Part shown: positions 44,485 to 53,109 of the stretch, piece after piece
How positions within the stretch are numbered: position 1 is the stretch's first letter
Layout of the letters: each line of letters opens with the position of its first letter
Origin: a virus
Virus record (IMG/VR): IMGVR_UViG_3300042462_000099
Coordinates: 1 to 64,000 of that record
Reading direction: 5' to 3' (one strand)
DNA: 64,000 nt
Made by a program: the position numbers and the translations under genes
Notes under the pieces: model-generated
What the model was told of the DNA's origin: nothing
Seen by the model: the letters and a program-made list of their open reading frames with translations, nothing else
The model's database searches: none

Positions 44485-46434
44485 TTATGCTGTTAGATCG
44501 CCTGAAAGAATCCAGATATTAGTATCACGCTTTGTTAGCGTTCCACCTGAGTACTGAGCACGAAGTTTTAGTCCTGGTGTACGATAAATTGTTACTCCTG
44601 CTCCCTCTGCAATTGTTGTCTGGCCTGTTCCCTTTTGGAAAACGTCAACAGATGTTCCTATTGGAAAGGCCACTGAAGAGTTTGGTGGAACAGTTATGCT
44701 TGTTGGGCTTGAACTGTTTGTTTCAACAACATTTGTTGCATCAGATAGAGCAAGTGTATAACTTGTTGTCTGTGTATTAAATGATGACAGTGTTGCTGAA
44801 TCAAGTTCAGTCTTACTTGCCTTAAGAGCAAGAGCATTTGTAATTGTAGTTGAGAAGTTTGCATCGCTACCCAGCGCTGTTGCTAACTCGTTTAATGTAT
44901 TGAGAGTTCCAGGTGCTGAAGCGACTAATGCTGCAATTGCTGAGTCAGCATATGCTGTTGTTGCTATCTGAGTATTATTTGTTCCTGCTGCTGCTGTTGG
45001 GGCAGTTGGTACACCAGTAAGTGCTGGTGATGCAACTGATGCCTTCAAAGCATCTGCAGTATCTACATATGTTTTAGTAGCCAAGGCTGCTGTATCAGCA
45101 ATTCCGTGGATATCTGTAGTGTCTGTAGCATGTGATGACAATGCTGAATCAGAGTATGTTTTAGTAGCAAGTGCTGATGTATCAGCAATTCCATGAACGT
45201 TTGTTGTATCATCGTTGTGCGCTGTTAGTGCTGTTCCTGCTGCAGTTGCTGCTGCAGCAATAGCGTCTGCTTCTGCTGTATCAGCGTATGACTTTGTAGC
45301 AAGAAGTGAAGTATCTGCAATTCCATGAACATCAGTTGTACTTGTGTTATGAGATCCTACTGCTGAATCAGCGTATGTCTTTGTAGCAAGGGCTGTTGTA
45401 TCAGCAATACCATGAACATCAGTTGTATCTGATCCGTGAGCAAGAACTGCTGCATCTGCCTTAGCCTGTGCTCCAGAAGATGTTTCAAGAACTGAGGTAT
45501 CAGCAATTCCATGAACATTTGTTGTATCTGCTGAGTGTGTTCCAAGAGCAGTAGTTGCAGCGGTATCTGCTGCTGAAATAGCCTCTGACTTTGCAGTTGC
45601 TACATTTGCTGTAGTTGCAAGAAGTGCTGTGTCAGCAATTCCATGAACATTTGTTGTATCTGTAGCATGTGTTCCAATTGCTGTATCTGTATAAGATGCT
45701 GCTGTAGTTGTTGCTGCTGTCTCTGCAGCATCTGCTGCTGAATCGGCATAAGCCTTTGTAGAAAGAAGTGCTGTGTCAGCAATTCCATGAACATTTGTTG
45801 TGTCTGCTGAGTGTAAACCAATAGATGTCTCTATTTCAGTTGCAACATAAGCGTTTCTAGAAGTTGTCATGCTTGTTTCTGATGCTGTAATTGCATCATT
45901 TACTGACGTATTTGTTGCAAGAACGGTTGTGTCTGCAATTCCATGAATGTTAGTTGTATCTGCGCTATAAGTTGTAAGTGCTGCTGAGATTGCATCGTTT
46001 ACTGATGAATTTGTTGCAAGTACAGTGGTATCTGCAATACCATGAACGTTTGTTGTATCTCCATTGTGTGTAGTGATTGCATCAGAGACTACATCTCCGA
46101 TCATTTCTACTGCAGAAGCGAGTTCTCCAAGAGTATCCAATGCTGCTGGAGCATTTGTGATAAGGGAGCCTAGTTGGGAGATAGGAATTTGTCCTGAGCC
46201 ATTAAGTGTGGCAACACCACCAGGCTGTGCCTTTTCTGAGTCTAGTATGAAACCTGAAGTGTCGAGGTCTCCAAAATCTTTAAAATATGATAGGGCAGAC
46301 CATGAGTTGGTTCCGTCGCCCATCTTGAACATGCCTGAATCGGTTTCAAAACCAATTTCACCTGCTGCTAATACTGGGTTTGCTGCAGTCCATTGTGACG
46401 CAGTACCTCTACGCTGTTGCATTCTAGTTGCCAT
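44485..46434 (-). CDS. Tail fibre with nine HGIADT repeats
   Basis: A 649-residue fibre. The N-terminal MATRMQQRRGTASQWTAANP / LAAGEIGFETDSGMFKMGDG is the tail-fibre attachment motif seen in many phages. Nine copies of TT(N/D)(V/I)HGIADT follow, spaced by Ala/Asp/Thr/Ser-rich stretches of variable length that would form a trimeric beta/coiled stalk. The last about 75 residues (IPPN...SVDVFQKGTG..., YSGGTLTKRDTNIWILSGDL) match the end of the protein at 55656-56285. It is transcribed from TGTTATAAT with a leader hairpin. Confidence 0.8.
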   Translation of the reverse strand: MATRMQQRRGTASQWTAANPVLAAGEIGFETDSGMFKMGDGTNSWSALSYFKDFGDLDTSGFILDSEKAQPGGVATLNGSGQIPISQLGSLITNAPAALDTLGELASAVEMIGDVVSDAITTHNGDTTNVHGIADTTVLATNSSVNDAISAALTTYSADTTNIHGIADTTVLATNTSVNDAITASETSMTTSRNAYVATEIETSIGLHSADTTNVHGIADTALLSTKAYADSAADAAETAATTTAASYTDTAIGTHATDTTNVHGIADTALLATTANVATAKSEAISAADTAATTALGTHSADTTNVHGIADTSVLETSSGAQAKADAAVLAHGSDTTDVHGIADTTALATKTYADSAVGSHNTSTTDVHGIADTSLLATKSYADTAEADAIAAAATAAGTALTAHNDDTTNVHGIADTSALATKTYSDSALSSHATDTTDIHGIADTAALATKTYVDTADALKASVASPALTGVPTAPTAAAGTNNTQIATTAYADSAIAALVASAPGTLNTLNELATALGSDANFSTTITNALALKASKTELDSATLSSFNTQTTSYTLALSDATNVVETNSSSPTSITVPPNSSVAFPIGTSVDVFQKGTGQTTIAEGAGVTIYRTPGLKLRAQYSGGTLTKRDTNIWILSGDLTA

Positions 46435-46446
46435 TTATATCTCCTT

Positions 46447-46461
46447 ATGGGTGCTGCCCAT
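46447..46461 (-). promoter_or_regulatory. 5' leader hairpin of the HGIADT fibre mRNA
   Basis: ATGGG-CAGCA-CCCAT on the minus strand, located at the predicted transcription start and just before the AAGGAG site. It may stabilise the message or control start access. Confidence 0.5.
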
Positions 46462-46470
46462 TATTCTCTT

Positions 46471-46479
46471 ATTATAACA
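46471..46479 (-). promoter_or_regulatory. Extended -10 promoter for HGIADT fibre
   Basis: Minus-strand TGTTATAAT about 36 nt before the ATG at 46434; the leader starts in a hairpin. Confidence 0.6.
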
Positions 46480-46487
46480 TCAATTTA

Positions 46488-46937
46488 TTAGTTGAAGTTA
46501 TCTACTGCACTACCGCCATCGAATACTACTGTCCAAGTTGTATCACTTGGTCCACCAGCATCCAAACCTACACCCAATGGGCTATTAAAAGTTCCAGCAT
46601 TATAGAACTGCGAAACAATGAAACCTGTTCCATCAATTGCAGTATCGTGAATGTGCTCTGGAAGTGTGTTTGTATCATCAATAGTTGCTTGGGTATACCA
46701 AGAACCGTTGTAATAAAAATTAATTCTACTTGTTAAAGTGTCTAACCACTGTGTTCCATTAGTTGGTGAAGAAGGAGGAGTTGGGCCTACTGCCATTGAA
46801 TGACTATCAACATACTCCTTAGTTGCTGCATGTGACGCTGTTGTAGGTGTTCCTACTGTCACTGCATCTCCAAATGTACCGCCGTTTGCTACGACTAATC
46901 CATTTTTGACTCTAAAGTCTTTGTCAACTGTTGTCAT
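46488..46937 (-). CDS. Tail-fibre-like protein, short
   Basis: A 149-residue protein with an N-terminus (TTVDKDFRVKNGLVVANGGT) related to that of the 603-residue gene to its right (ATVNKDFKIKSGLIVEGTTA), so they probably share an attachment or oligomerisation motif. The rest is a beta-rich domain with ATKEYVDSHS and NGSWYTQATIDDTNT. It is a fibre subunit or adaptor. A GGGAG site precedes the ATG at 46937. Confidence 0.6.
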   Translation of the reverse strand: MTTVDKDFRVKNGLVVANGGTFGDAVTVGTPTTASHAATKEYVDSHSMAVGPTPPSSPTNGTQWLDTLTSRINFYYNGSWYTQATIDDTNTLPEHIHDTAIDGTGFIVSQFYNAGTFNSPLGVGLDAGGPSDTTWTVVFDGGSAVDNFN

Positions 46938-46972
46938 TTACTGCTCCCTCTTCCAACTATTTTTATTTTTTA

Positions 46973-48784
46973 TTACGCTACTAATGTTCCGACAACAGTT
47001 ACTACTGAAGTGTTGTTGGCGGTTGTTACTAGAAGTTGTACATTTGCTCCTGAGATACCTGCAGAAATTGCTGATGCTGAACCGTTAGTTCCAACAATTC
47101 CATACTCTGTGATTGCAACGTTATCGTTGGCATCAAGTGTTAAAAGTACCTTTGAGATTTCTGTGTGATCTCCATAGGCAACCTTTACAAGATATTCTGC
47201 TGAGCGATAATCAGCCTTTGCAAAGGCATGTGCTACCTGAACTCCTGCTGTTGCTGCTTCAAGAGTTGCTGCAACCTGCTTAGCAACTGAGTTTAACTCA
47301 ACTGCTGTAAAGTTTGGAACAACTGCTTCAAGAGCATCTACTGCTCTTTGTGCTGTGAAGTACTTATTTGTTGAACCTTCTGTCAGATCATTAGTTGTAG
47401 AATCTGCTACACCATTTTCTGCTGAAATTGTAAGACCATTTTCGTCACCAGTAATAGTGATGTTTGTCTTTGTAGCACCAACAATGAGTGCTGCTGCTGC
47501 AGTCTTAGCACGAGTATCTGTGAAGTAGAGACTTCCTGATTCTGCTACATCAGAAGTAACAAGTGCGTCTGCGTGATCGATTGCTGCTTGCTGTGCAAGA
47601 CCAATTTCTGTGCTTGTCTTGTATGCTGACCAAACTTCTGTTGAAGAAGATGATGCATCATTGATCAAGTCATCTGCATAGTCCTTAGCATCTTGCTCTG
47701 CTGTATCAGCATATGACTGGTAAGCAGTTGTGATTGCTGTCTCACGGTCATTTGTGTAAGAATTTGCTGATGTTACTGCATCTGATTCGGCTGTATCAAC
47801 ATACTGCTTTGTTGCTGCGTCTGTATTTGCTGTAGGTGTTCCAAGACCAGTAATCTTGTTTGATCCCATTGCAATTTCGCCAGTCATTGATCCGCCAGCA
47901 AGTGGAAGTTTGTTTCCAATTGATACTGCAAGGCCTGCAGCATCTACGTTATCGCCAAGTGCTTCAGCAAGTTCGTTAAGTGTATCTAATGCTGCTGGTG
48001 CTGAATCTACAAGATCAGCAACTGCTTGAGAGATTCTTGCTGCAACTGTGTTTCCACCAGTTCCATCAATTGTTGCATCTCCAATAAGAAGATCTGTGTA
48101 TGCTTCGTAAGCAGTTGTAATTAACCCTTCACGAGTATCTGTATAAGCCTTAGCATCTACTTCTGCTTGGTCTGCATAGCCTTGTGTTGCAAGAACATCT
48201 GCACCCCACTTGACAGAAGAACCTGCTGCTGGAGTAAGAACGATATGAGAATCAGAGTTGATTGTCATTGCTCCTGCGCCAGTGAAGTTAAGTGTATCTC
48301 CAATAGTCTTATTTGTTAATGTTTGTGTGTTGGTTGTTCCAACTACCGCACCAGTTGCACCGTGTGCTTCTGTTAGGTTAGAGTGTGCTGTAAGGGCTGC
48401 TGCTGCATCAGTTGCGGCTTGTGCTGCTGCACCAATCGTGTCCCAAAGACCAGTGTTAGCAGTTACTGCTCTCTGATCAGTAAAGTACTTGTTTGTACCT
48501 TCTGTAAGATCACCTGTAGTATGATTTGAAATATCTGATACTTGACCAGTTACATCACCAGTTAAATCTGCTGTAATTGTTCCTGCAGCAAAGTTACCAT
48601 TAGCATCACGCTTTACAACCTTGTTTGCTTCGTTAGCAGATGTTGCTGTACCACCGATAAGATCAATAATATAATTTTGATCTGCTGTTTTCTTTGTAAG
48701 AACGTCAAAATTGTTAACTGTCGCTGTTGTACCTTCAACAATGAGACCACTCTTAATTTTAAAATCTTTATTTACTGTTGCCAT
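46973..48784 (-). CDS. Tail fibre with YADTAE-type coiled repeats
   Basis: A 603-residue fibre. The N-terminus matches the shorter neighbour. The stalk has two copies of DLTEG(S)TNKYFT(D/A)QRAV, and many YADTAE/YTNDRE-type Asp/Ala helical repeats. The C-terminal domain (about 515-603, AEYLVKVAYGDHTEISKVLL, then VLLTLDANDNVAITEYGIVG) is closely similar to the end of the next gene and to a fold common in cyanophage structural proteins. It would form a trimeric fibre on the tail. Confidence 0.7.
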   Translation of the reverse strand: MATVNKDFKIKSGLIVEGTTATVNNFDVLTKKTADQNYIIDLIGGTATSANEANKVVKRDANGNFAAGTITADLTGDVTGQVSDISNHTTGDLTEGTNKYFTDQRAVTANTGLWDTIGAAAQAATDAAAALTAHSNLTEAHGATGAVVGTTNTQTLTNKTIGDTLNFTGAGAMTINSDSHIVLTPAAGSSVKWGADVLATQGYADQAEVDAKAYTDTREGLITTAYEAYTDLLIGDATIDGTGGNTVAARISQAVADLVDSAPAALDTLNELAEALGDNVDAAGLAVSIGNKLPLAGGSMTGEIAMGSNKITGLGTPTANTDAATKQYVDTAESDAVTSANSYTNDRETAITTAYQSYADTAEQDAKDYADDLINDASSSSTEVWSAYKTSTEIGLAQQAAIDHADALVTSDVAESGSLYFTDTRAKTAAAALIVGATKTNITITGDENGLTISAENGVADSTTNDLTEGSTNKYFTAQRAVDALEAVVPNFTAVELNSVAKQVAATLEAATAGVQVAHAFAKADYRSAEYLVKVAYGDHTEISKVLLTLDANDNVAITEYGIVGTNGSASAISAGISGANVQLLVTTANNTSVVTVVGTLVA

Positions 48785-48802
48785 TTTTTATATCTCCTTT
48801 TA

Positions 48803-49249
48803 TTATGCCTTAAGTCCCATACGAGCATATCGTACAGTGACTGGCTTGATCGCAGGATCTGGAGTGACTGTTAAGGCCACGGTATTTCCAGTGCGAGAGA
48901 CATTAATGGTGCCAATATTCCCATCATTGTCGATTGTTCCATACTCACTGACAGAAACACCGTCTCCGTCAACAAGAATTGTCATTTCAGTTGCGTAGAA
49001 CTTGTTGTCCCCTGCTGTGGTCTTTGATATTGAAACAATATACTTAACCATACGCCAAACTGTAGCATCAAAGTTATCAATAACAGTTACGTTCTCAATT
49101 CCATTGACTGTGTTTTCATTGTTACCTGCTGATCCTAAATCTGTTGATTGAGAAACAAGGGTATCGATTAAATCTTCATAGTTTTCTTGAGTAGGTCTAT
49201 CACCTGTTTGAAATAGACTTTTAACTCCTGGGACTGATATCTTTGCCAT
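48803..49249 (-). CDS. Fibre-associated protein, same C-terminal fold
   Basis: A 148-residue protein whose last about 80 residues (MVKYIVSISKTTAGDNKFYA, SVSEYGTIDNDGNIGTINV) are a paralogue of the end of the 603-residue fibre. The N-terminus (KSLFQTGDRPTQENYEDLI) resembles short adaptor motifs in phage baseplates. It is read from a TGATATAAT promoter 6 nt from the ATG, thus leaderless. Confidence 0.65.
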   Translation of the reverse strand: MAKISVPGVKSLFQTGDRPTQENYEDLIDTLVSQSTDLGSAGNNENTVNGIENVTVIDNFDATVWRMVKYIVSISKTTAGDNKFYATEMTILVDGDGVSVSEYGTIDNDGNIGTINVSRTGNTVALTVTPDPAIKPVTVRYARMGLKA

Positions 49250-49255
49250 ACTGAG

Positions 49256-49264
49256 ATTATATCA
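49256..49264 (-). promoter_or_regulatory. Extended -10 promoter, leaderless position
   Basis: Minus-strand TGATATAAT, 6 nt from the ATG at 49249. Confidence 0.65.
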
Positions 49265-49270
49265 TGGATT

Positions 49271-49495
49271 TTAAAGTATATAGTTATTCAGACCAATGAC
49301 AGCGATGCCAATTGGCGCAGGAGAGGCTGCTGAGTAGCCTGGAATCTGAATGTTTGTTATCCGTATCCTAAATGGTAACACTTCGTTAATCTTAACTATT
49401 GGATAAGGTTTTGAGATCTTTATAGCCCCGTAAGTTACAGCATTAATTGCTGAAACTTTTCTCTTAGTATTATTATTGATTATTGATGTGGCCAT
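49271..49495 (-). CDS. Small virion-region protein
   Basis: A 74-residue beta-rich protein (VLPFRIRITNIQIPGYSAAS). Its start overlaps the preceding stop by 1 nt. It is not recognised and probably belongs to the baseplate or fibre set by location. Confidence 0.5.
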   Translation of the reverse strand: MATSIINNNTKRKVSAINAVTYGAIKISKPYPIVKINEVLPFRIRITNIQIPGYSAASPAPIGIAVIGLNNYIL

Positions 49496-49902
49496 TAATC
49501 AGTTACATCTTCAATAACAATTACGCTACCCTGGCAAACTGTCCAAACAGTTTCATTTCCTGGGGCAGACAACTGAATATCAAATATGTCTCCAGTCTGT
49601 AATGTTAAAGATTGTGTTGCTGATAAAAATACTGTAAATTCTCCTGGAAGGTCATCTGGATCTGCAGCGGGACTTAAAGTCATAACAACTGAAGCATCAT
49701 CACTAATAATGCCTGGAATCGTATTTGGTCTTTTGATTTTCATGGCTATTGACCAATCTGGCACATTGAGAGGTGCCTCTAAATCATCAGTAACGTAAAC
49801 CTTAAATGATGCAGTATCTCCACGGACAAATGTCCAAGTAACTTGTGGTGGCTTTGAGCCAACATCATACTGAGATTTTTGAGAATTCCTATTTGTTGCC
49901 AT
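49495..49902 (-). CDS. Beta-sandwich baseplate/fibre protein (copy 1 of 3)
   Basis: A 135-residue protein with the pattern WTFVRGDTASFKVYVTDD, GDIFDIQLS and SVIVIEDVTD. The same skeleton (xRGDTxxxxV...F/YDIQ...G.I.V.xDVT) recurs at 57335-57754 and 58614-58991. It is like the N-terminal immunoglobulin-like domain of BppU-type upper baseplate proteins. It is made from a leaderless message (TGGTATAAT 6 nt before the ATG). Confidence 0.6.
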   Translation of the reverse strand: MATNRNSQKSQYDVGSKPPQVTWTFVRGDTASFKVYVTDDLEAPLNVPDWSIAMKIKRPNTIPGIISDDASVVMTLSPAADPDDLPGEFTVFLSATQSLTLQTGDIFDIQLSAPGNETVWTVCQGSVIVIEDVTD

Positions 49903-49908
49903 TTTTAA

Positions 49909-49917
49909 ATTATACCA
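49909..49917 (-). promoter_or_regulatory. Extended -10 promoter, leaderless position
   Basis: Minus-strand TGGTATAAT, 6 nt from the ATG at 49902. Confidence 0.65.
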
Positions 49918-49929
49918 CGAATCTTTGGT

Positions 49930-50880
49930 TTATACCCAGTCTTTTGGGAACTCCGCAAAGTCATCATATCCTATAAAACTAAAAACATCTGACTTTTTAG
50001 AGGAAATCATATCTCTTTGAATATAAGCAGTAAAAGTACTTCTAGGGGTTCCGATAAACTCCTTTGACTGACACATTACCAATAATCCAATTAGACCAAA
50101 GACGATCTCTGACTGGCTAGGTAAAGCCAAAAACTCATCTGAAAAATTATCTACAATATAGTCATCTAAAAACGTAATATCTTTATTTTTAAATATTTCA
50201 TTGTTTACATCATCTGTTAATACTACGGTTTTTAAATCATTATTTTTAAGCGCTTTGTCAAAATCTTTCTCTGAAAAACTGAATGTTCTTTCTGCATGAT
50301 CTGTAAGCCTTACGTGCATGCCACGAAATTCTCCAAGACTGTTGGCAATTTTGTTTGCTAAATTTATATAATCTTCTTTAAAAGTTACTTTTATTTTATT
50401 TAAAAATTCATTATCTTGATTAGCAAAAAAGGTTTCACGGTTGGCCAGGTTTGGACCAGACATATTATAAGACTTGTTTTCTTCAAAGATTAATTCTTTT
50501 TTATTAAAATATTCAGCACCTACCTGAATTTCTTTAGAAACATTTACATAATCTGAAAACAGATTGTCAGATATTTTAATTTCATCTTTAGAAAATTGAT
50601 CTATTTTACCAAAAGCAATATACTCCCAAACCAAAGACTTATTAAAATCTATTAACTCAAAAAAGTTTACCATCTCTCTTTTAACAATTGAATCTCTTTT
50701 TCCAAAAACAACATTGTCACTAATTGGAAAACTATCAAGCCAGTTCTGTTGACTATCAAGTAAATTATAGATAACAAGTTTTTTATTTGTTATATAAGAA
50801 AGACCCAGACCTACTTCTAAACTAAACAGCCTGTTTGTAAGTCCTGCATGGTGTAATCTGTAAAATAAAAAGTTATCCAT
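49930..50880 (-). CDS. Fucosyltransferase-fold glycosyltransferase
   Basis: A 316-residue GT-B-like enzyme of the O-fucosyltransferase/NodZ-type superfamily. The N-terminal motif HAGLTNRLFSLEVGLGLSYI (11-30) is the typical start. FRGMHVRLTDHAE (185-197) contains the H-x-R motif (H189, R191) that binds the GDP-sugar phosphate. GTPRSTFTAYIQR (277-289) is the late conserved segment. The donor is probably GDP-L-fucose or, given its neighbour, GDP-L-galactose. It overlaps the epimerase gene by 8 nt. The acceptor is unknown: a fibre protein or a host glycan. Confidence 0.72.
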   Translation of the reverse strand: MDNFLFYRLHHAGLTNRLFSLEVGLGLSYITNKKLVIYNLLDSQQNWLDSFPISDNVVFGKRDSIVKREMVNFFELIDFNKSLVWEYIAFGKIDQFSKDEIKISDNLFSDYVNVSKEIQVGAEYFNKKELIFEENKSYNMSGPNLANRETFFANQDNEFLNKIKVTFKEDYINLANKIANSLGEFRGMHVRLTDHAERTFSFSEKDFDKALKNNDLKTVVLTDDVNNEIFKNKDITFLDDYIVDNFSDEFLALPSQSEIVFGLIGLLVMCQSKEFIGTPRSTFTAYIQRDMISSKKSDVFSFIGYDDFAEFPKDWV

Positions 50881-51898
50881 TTTGTTTTTTTATCCATTCA
50901 TATGTTTGTTTGATTCCATCTTTAAGAGACATTGAGTAATCCCAGTCTAATTTTTCTCTAACTAAATCATTATTAGAGTTTCTGCCTCTAACTCCAAGTG
51001 GGCCAGGAATGTGCATTTTGCTAAGAGTTTTGTCTTCAATGCTACAAGCAATATCTACCAACTGATTAATAGTAACCATTTCTTCAGACCCAATATTGAC
51101 TGGTCCAGTAAAGTCTGACTCCATAAGCCTTCTTGTTGCTTCTATGCATTCATCTATATATAGGAATGAACGAGTCTGTTCTCCATCCCCCCAAATTTCT
51201 ATAAATCCATCTGACTGAATAACTTTTCTACATATTGCTGCTGGTGCTTTTTCTTTTCCACCATCCCAAGTTCCTTCTGGTCCATAAATATTATGATATC
51301 TGGCAATGGCTACAGGGATCTTGTTGTTTCTATTAAAGGCTAAGAACATTCTCTCACTAAACAGTTTCTCCCAGCCGTACTCGCTGTCAGGATCTGCAGG
51401 GTATGCATCAGACTCCTTAAGTCCAGGATTATTAACATCCAACTGCTTATAGTCAGGATACATACAGGCAGAACTTGAATAAAATATTTTGGTTTTATTA
51501 ATATCATACTTTTCATTAAGTCTAGACTGCGCTCTTAATAGGTTAAGGTTTATTAGAGCAGAGTTTTCCATAATCTGAGAATCGTTTAAACCAGTAAAGA
51601 TATATCCTGCTCCACCCATGTCTGCTGCAAATTGGTATATCTCATCAAATGAATCTATAGAACGATATGGAACTTCGTGGTAAAAGTTTCCTTGATATCC
51701 TTTAAACTGAATAACTTTTTCAACATTCTCATATACCGAAAGATCTCTTTCAACAAACTCGTCTGCTTGTGTTTCTGAAAAGTCTGGATGTTTTAAATCA
51801 ACACCACGAACCCAGTATCCTTCTGATTTTAATCTTTTAACCATGTGGCTTCCAATAAAACCACCTGCACCAAAAACTAATGCCGTTTTCTGTTTCAT
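50873..51898 (-). CDS. GDP-mannose 3,5-epimerase
   Basis: A 341-residue extended short-chain dehydrogenase/reductase when started at the ATG 51898 (TAATG overlap; preferred over the upstream start). Residues: GAGGFIG (10-16) binds NAD; S143 and C145 in YSSSACMYP; Y174 and K178 in YGWEK; K217 in GGKEKAPAA; R306 in GVRGRNSNN. These equal the residues and spacing of plant GDP-mannose 3,5-epimerase as I recall it. AADMGGAGYI, NIYGPEGTWDGG and VNIGSEEMV also match that family closely. The product would be GDP-L-galactose. It is the donor-making partner of the adjacent transferase (inference). Confidence 0.88.
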   Translation of the reverse strand: MKQKTALVFGAGGFIGSHMVKRLKSEGYWVRGVDLKHPDFSETQADEFVERDLSVYENVEKVIQFKGYQGNFYHEVPYRSIDSFDEIYQFAADMGGAGYIFTGLNDSQIMENSALINLNLLRAQSRLNEKYDINKTKIFYSSSACMYPDYKQLDVNNPGLKESDAYPADPDSEYGWEKLFSERMFLAFNRNNKIPVAIARYHNIYGPEGTWDGGKEKAPAAICRKVIQSDGFIEIWGDGEQTRSFLYIDECIEATRRLMESDFTGPVNIGSEEMVTINQLVDIACSIEDKTLSKMHIPGPLGVRGRNSNNDLVREKLDWDYSMSLKDGIKQTYEWIKKQNG

Positions 51899-52440
51899 TA
51901 GGCTAAACCGTTTTTCAATGCTCCCCAAGTTCCATTTCCTTTTGCTTGAACAATGAGTATTCCAGGATTTCCAGAATGAGCAACAATTCCTACTGCAACA
52001 CCAGAGTTTTCTGGTTTTGCTCCTGACGAATCGTTTGCTCCTGAAATAAGCCCTCCAGTTTGACCAACATAAAGAATTGAGCCACTTGCAAATGTTGAAG
52101 TATTTAAACCTTCAAGAACTCCTCCTACTACAACTACACCATTAGCATTATTTGCTATATTAGTTTTTGCTAAACCTAATAATGTTTGTGTAGAAGAACC
52201 AGTGAGTTTTGTTATTAGAGTTCTTTCTGATACTGAACTATATCCAGAAGCATAAACAGGGTCTCCTGCTGATATTGATGATCCAGTTTCATTTCTTACA
52301 CTAATTTGAAAATATGAAAGGCCTAAAGGTGGAAGAATCTCTTCTAGTTTAGTTACTAAATCTTTAATATCTCCGTGTACATTCACGTTATCGCTTGCTA
52401 AGGGATACGGTAAGCCTAGCCCGTTTAATTTTGTTGCCAT
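51898..52440 (-). CDS. Tail/head fibre-type beta protein
   Basis: A 180-residue protein rich in Gly, Ser, Val and Asn. The centre NETGSSISAGDPVYASGYSS, then GVVVVGGVLEGLN and GSILYVGQTGGL, is a beta-solenoid or beta-barrel pattern frequent in cyanophage-type structural proteins. It probably forms a virion appendage. A TGGTATAAT hexamer lies 9 nt upstream of the ATG. Confidence 0.6.
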   Translation of the reverse strand: MATKLNGLGLPYPLASDNVNVHGDIKDLVTKLEEILPPLGLSYFQISVRNETGSSISAGDPVYASGYSSVSERTLITKLTGSSTQTLLGLAKTNIANNANGVVVVGGVLEGLNTSTFASGSILYVGQTGGLISGANDSSGAKPENSGVAVGIVAHSGNPGILIVQAKGNGTWGALKNGLA

Positions 52441-52449
52441 AGTACTTTT

Positions 52450-52458
52450 ATTATACCA
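52450..52458 (-). promoter_or_regulatory. Extended -10 promoter, near leaderless
   Basis: Minus-strand TGGTATAAT, 9 nt from the ATG at 52440. It is back-to-back with the endolysin promoter. Confidence 0.6.
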
Positions 52459-52468
52459 TTGTTCAGAG

Positions 52469-52498
52469 TTGACTTTTGAAGAAATATCATGCTATACT
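52469..52498 (+). promoter_or_regulatory. Sigma-70/A-type promoter for endolysin
   Basis: TTGACT (52469-52474), 18-nt spacer, TATACT (52493-52498) with an upstream TG. It drives the only plus-strand gene in this region. Confidence 0.8.
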
Positions 52499-52504
52499 AG
52501 GTAG

Positions 52505-52524
52505 TAACACCTACCAAGGTGTTA
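52505..52524 (+). promoter_or_regulatory. 5' leader hairpin of endolysin mRNA
   Basis: TAACACC-TACCAA-GGTGTTA begins at the predicted transcription start and is followed by TTGTTTTCT and the ribosome site. It may stabilise the message or act as an attenuator. Confidence 0.55.
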
Positions 52525-52545
52525 TTGTTTTCTAAGGAGGAAACT

Positions 52546-53109
52546 ATGATTAAATTTATCGAAAGAAACAAAGAGATCATTAGCACACTCAGTATATTGA
52601 CTTTAGTAGTGTCTTTGTCAAACACTGCTAATGCTGAAACACGAACAAGTGACAAAAACAATTTGAGTATAGAACAGGCTCAGGAGCAAGGAAACGCCTC
52701 GAAAGAGGTTTTTTTGGTTTCTAAAGCAAAAAGGCTAGAGAGTTTTGAGAATAAGACATCTCTGACCGATATTGAACTAAAGGAACTGCTTTCTCTAGTA
52801 GGATTTAAGGGTAAAGACCTTGTGGTTGCTTGGGCGGTTGCTAAAAAAGAATCTAATGGACGACCATTGGCTTTTAATGGCAATCACAAGACTGGTGACT
52901 CGTCTTATGGAATGTTCCAAATTAATATGATTGACAACCTTGGTCCTGACCGTAGAGAAAAGTTCGATCTTGACTCTAATGCTGAACTGTTCAATCCCGT
53001 TAAAAATGCTGAAATTGCATACTACATGACAAACGGTGGAGACGATTGGTCTTCTTGGAAGGGCATTACGCCTAAGACCAGAATGTGGATGAGCAAGTTT
53101 CCTAAGTAG
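52546..53109 (+). CDS. Secreted lysozyme/transglycosylase-like endolysin
   Basis: A 187-residue protein. The ATG at 52546 has an AAGGAGG site; upstream codons are not preceded by one. An N-terminal signal peptide (about 1-30, hydrophobic core ILTLVVSLSNTANA, cut after ANA) suggests Sec export. The catalytic-like domain contains AVAKKESNGRPLAFN (with a candidate catalytic Glu) and GDSSYGMFQINM (the GxxSxGxxQxN motif of SLT/lysozyme folds), then AYYMTNGGDDWSSWKG. It would cut peptidoglycan at lysis. It is on the opposite strand to all neighbours and has its own promoter. It converges with the next gene with an 8-nt overlap. Confidence 0.82.
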   Translation: MIKFIERNKEIISTLSILTLVVSLSNTANAETRTSDKNNLSIEQAQEQGNASKEVFLVSKAKRLESFENKTSLTDIELKELLSLVGFKGKDLVVAWAVAKKESNGRPLAFNGNHKTGDSSYGMFQINMIDNLGPDRREKFDLDSNAELFNPVKNAEIAYYMTNGGDDWSSWKGITPKTRMWMSKFPK

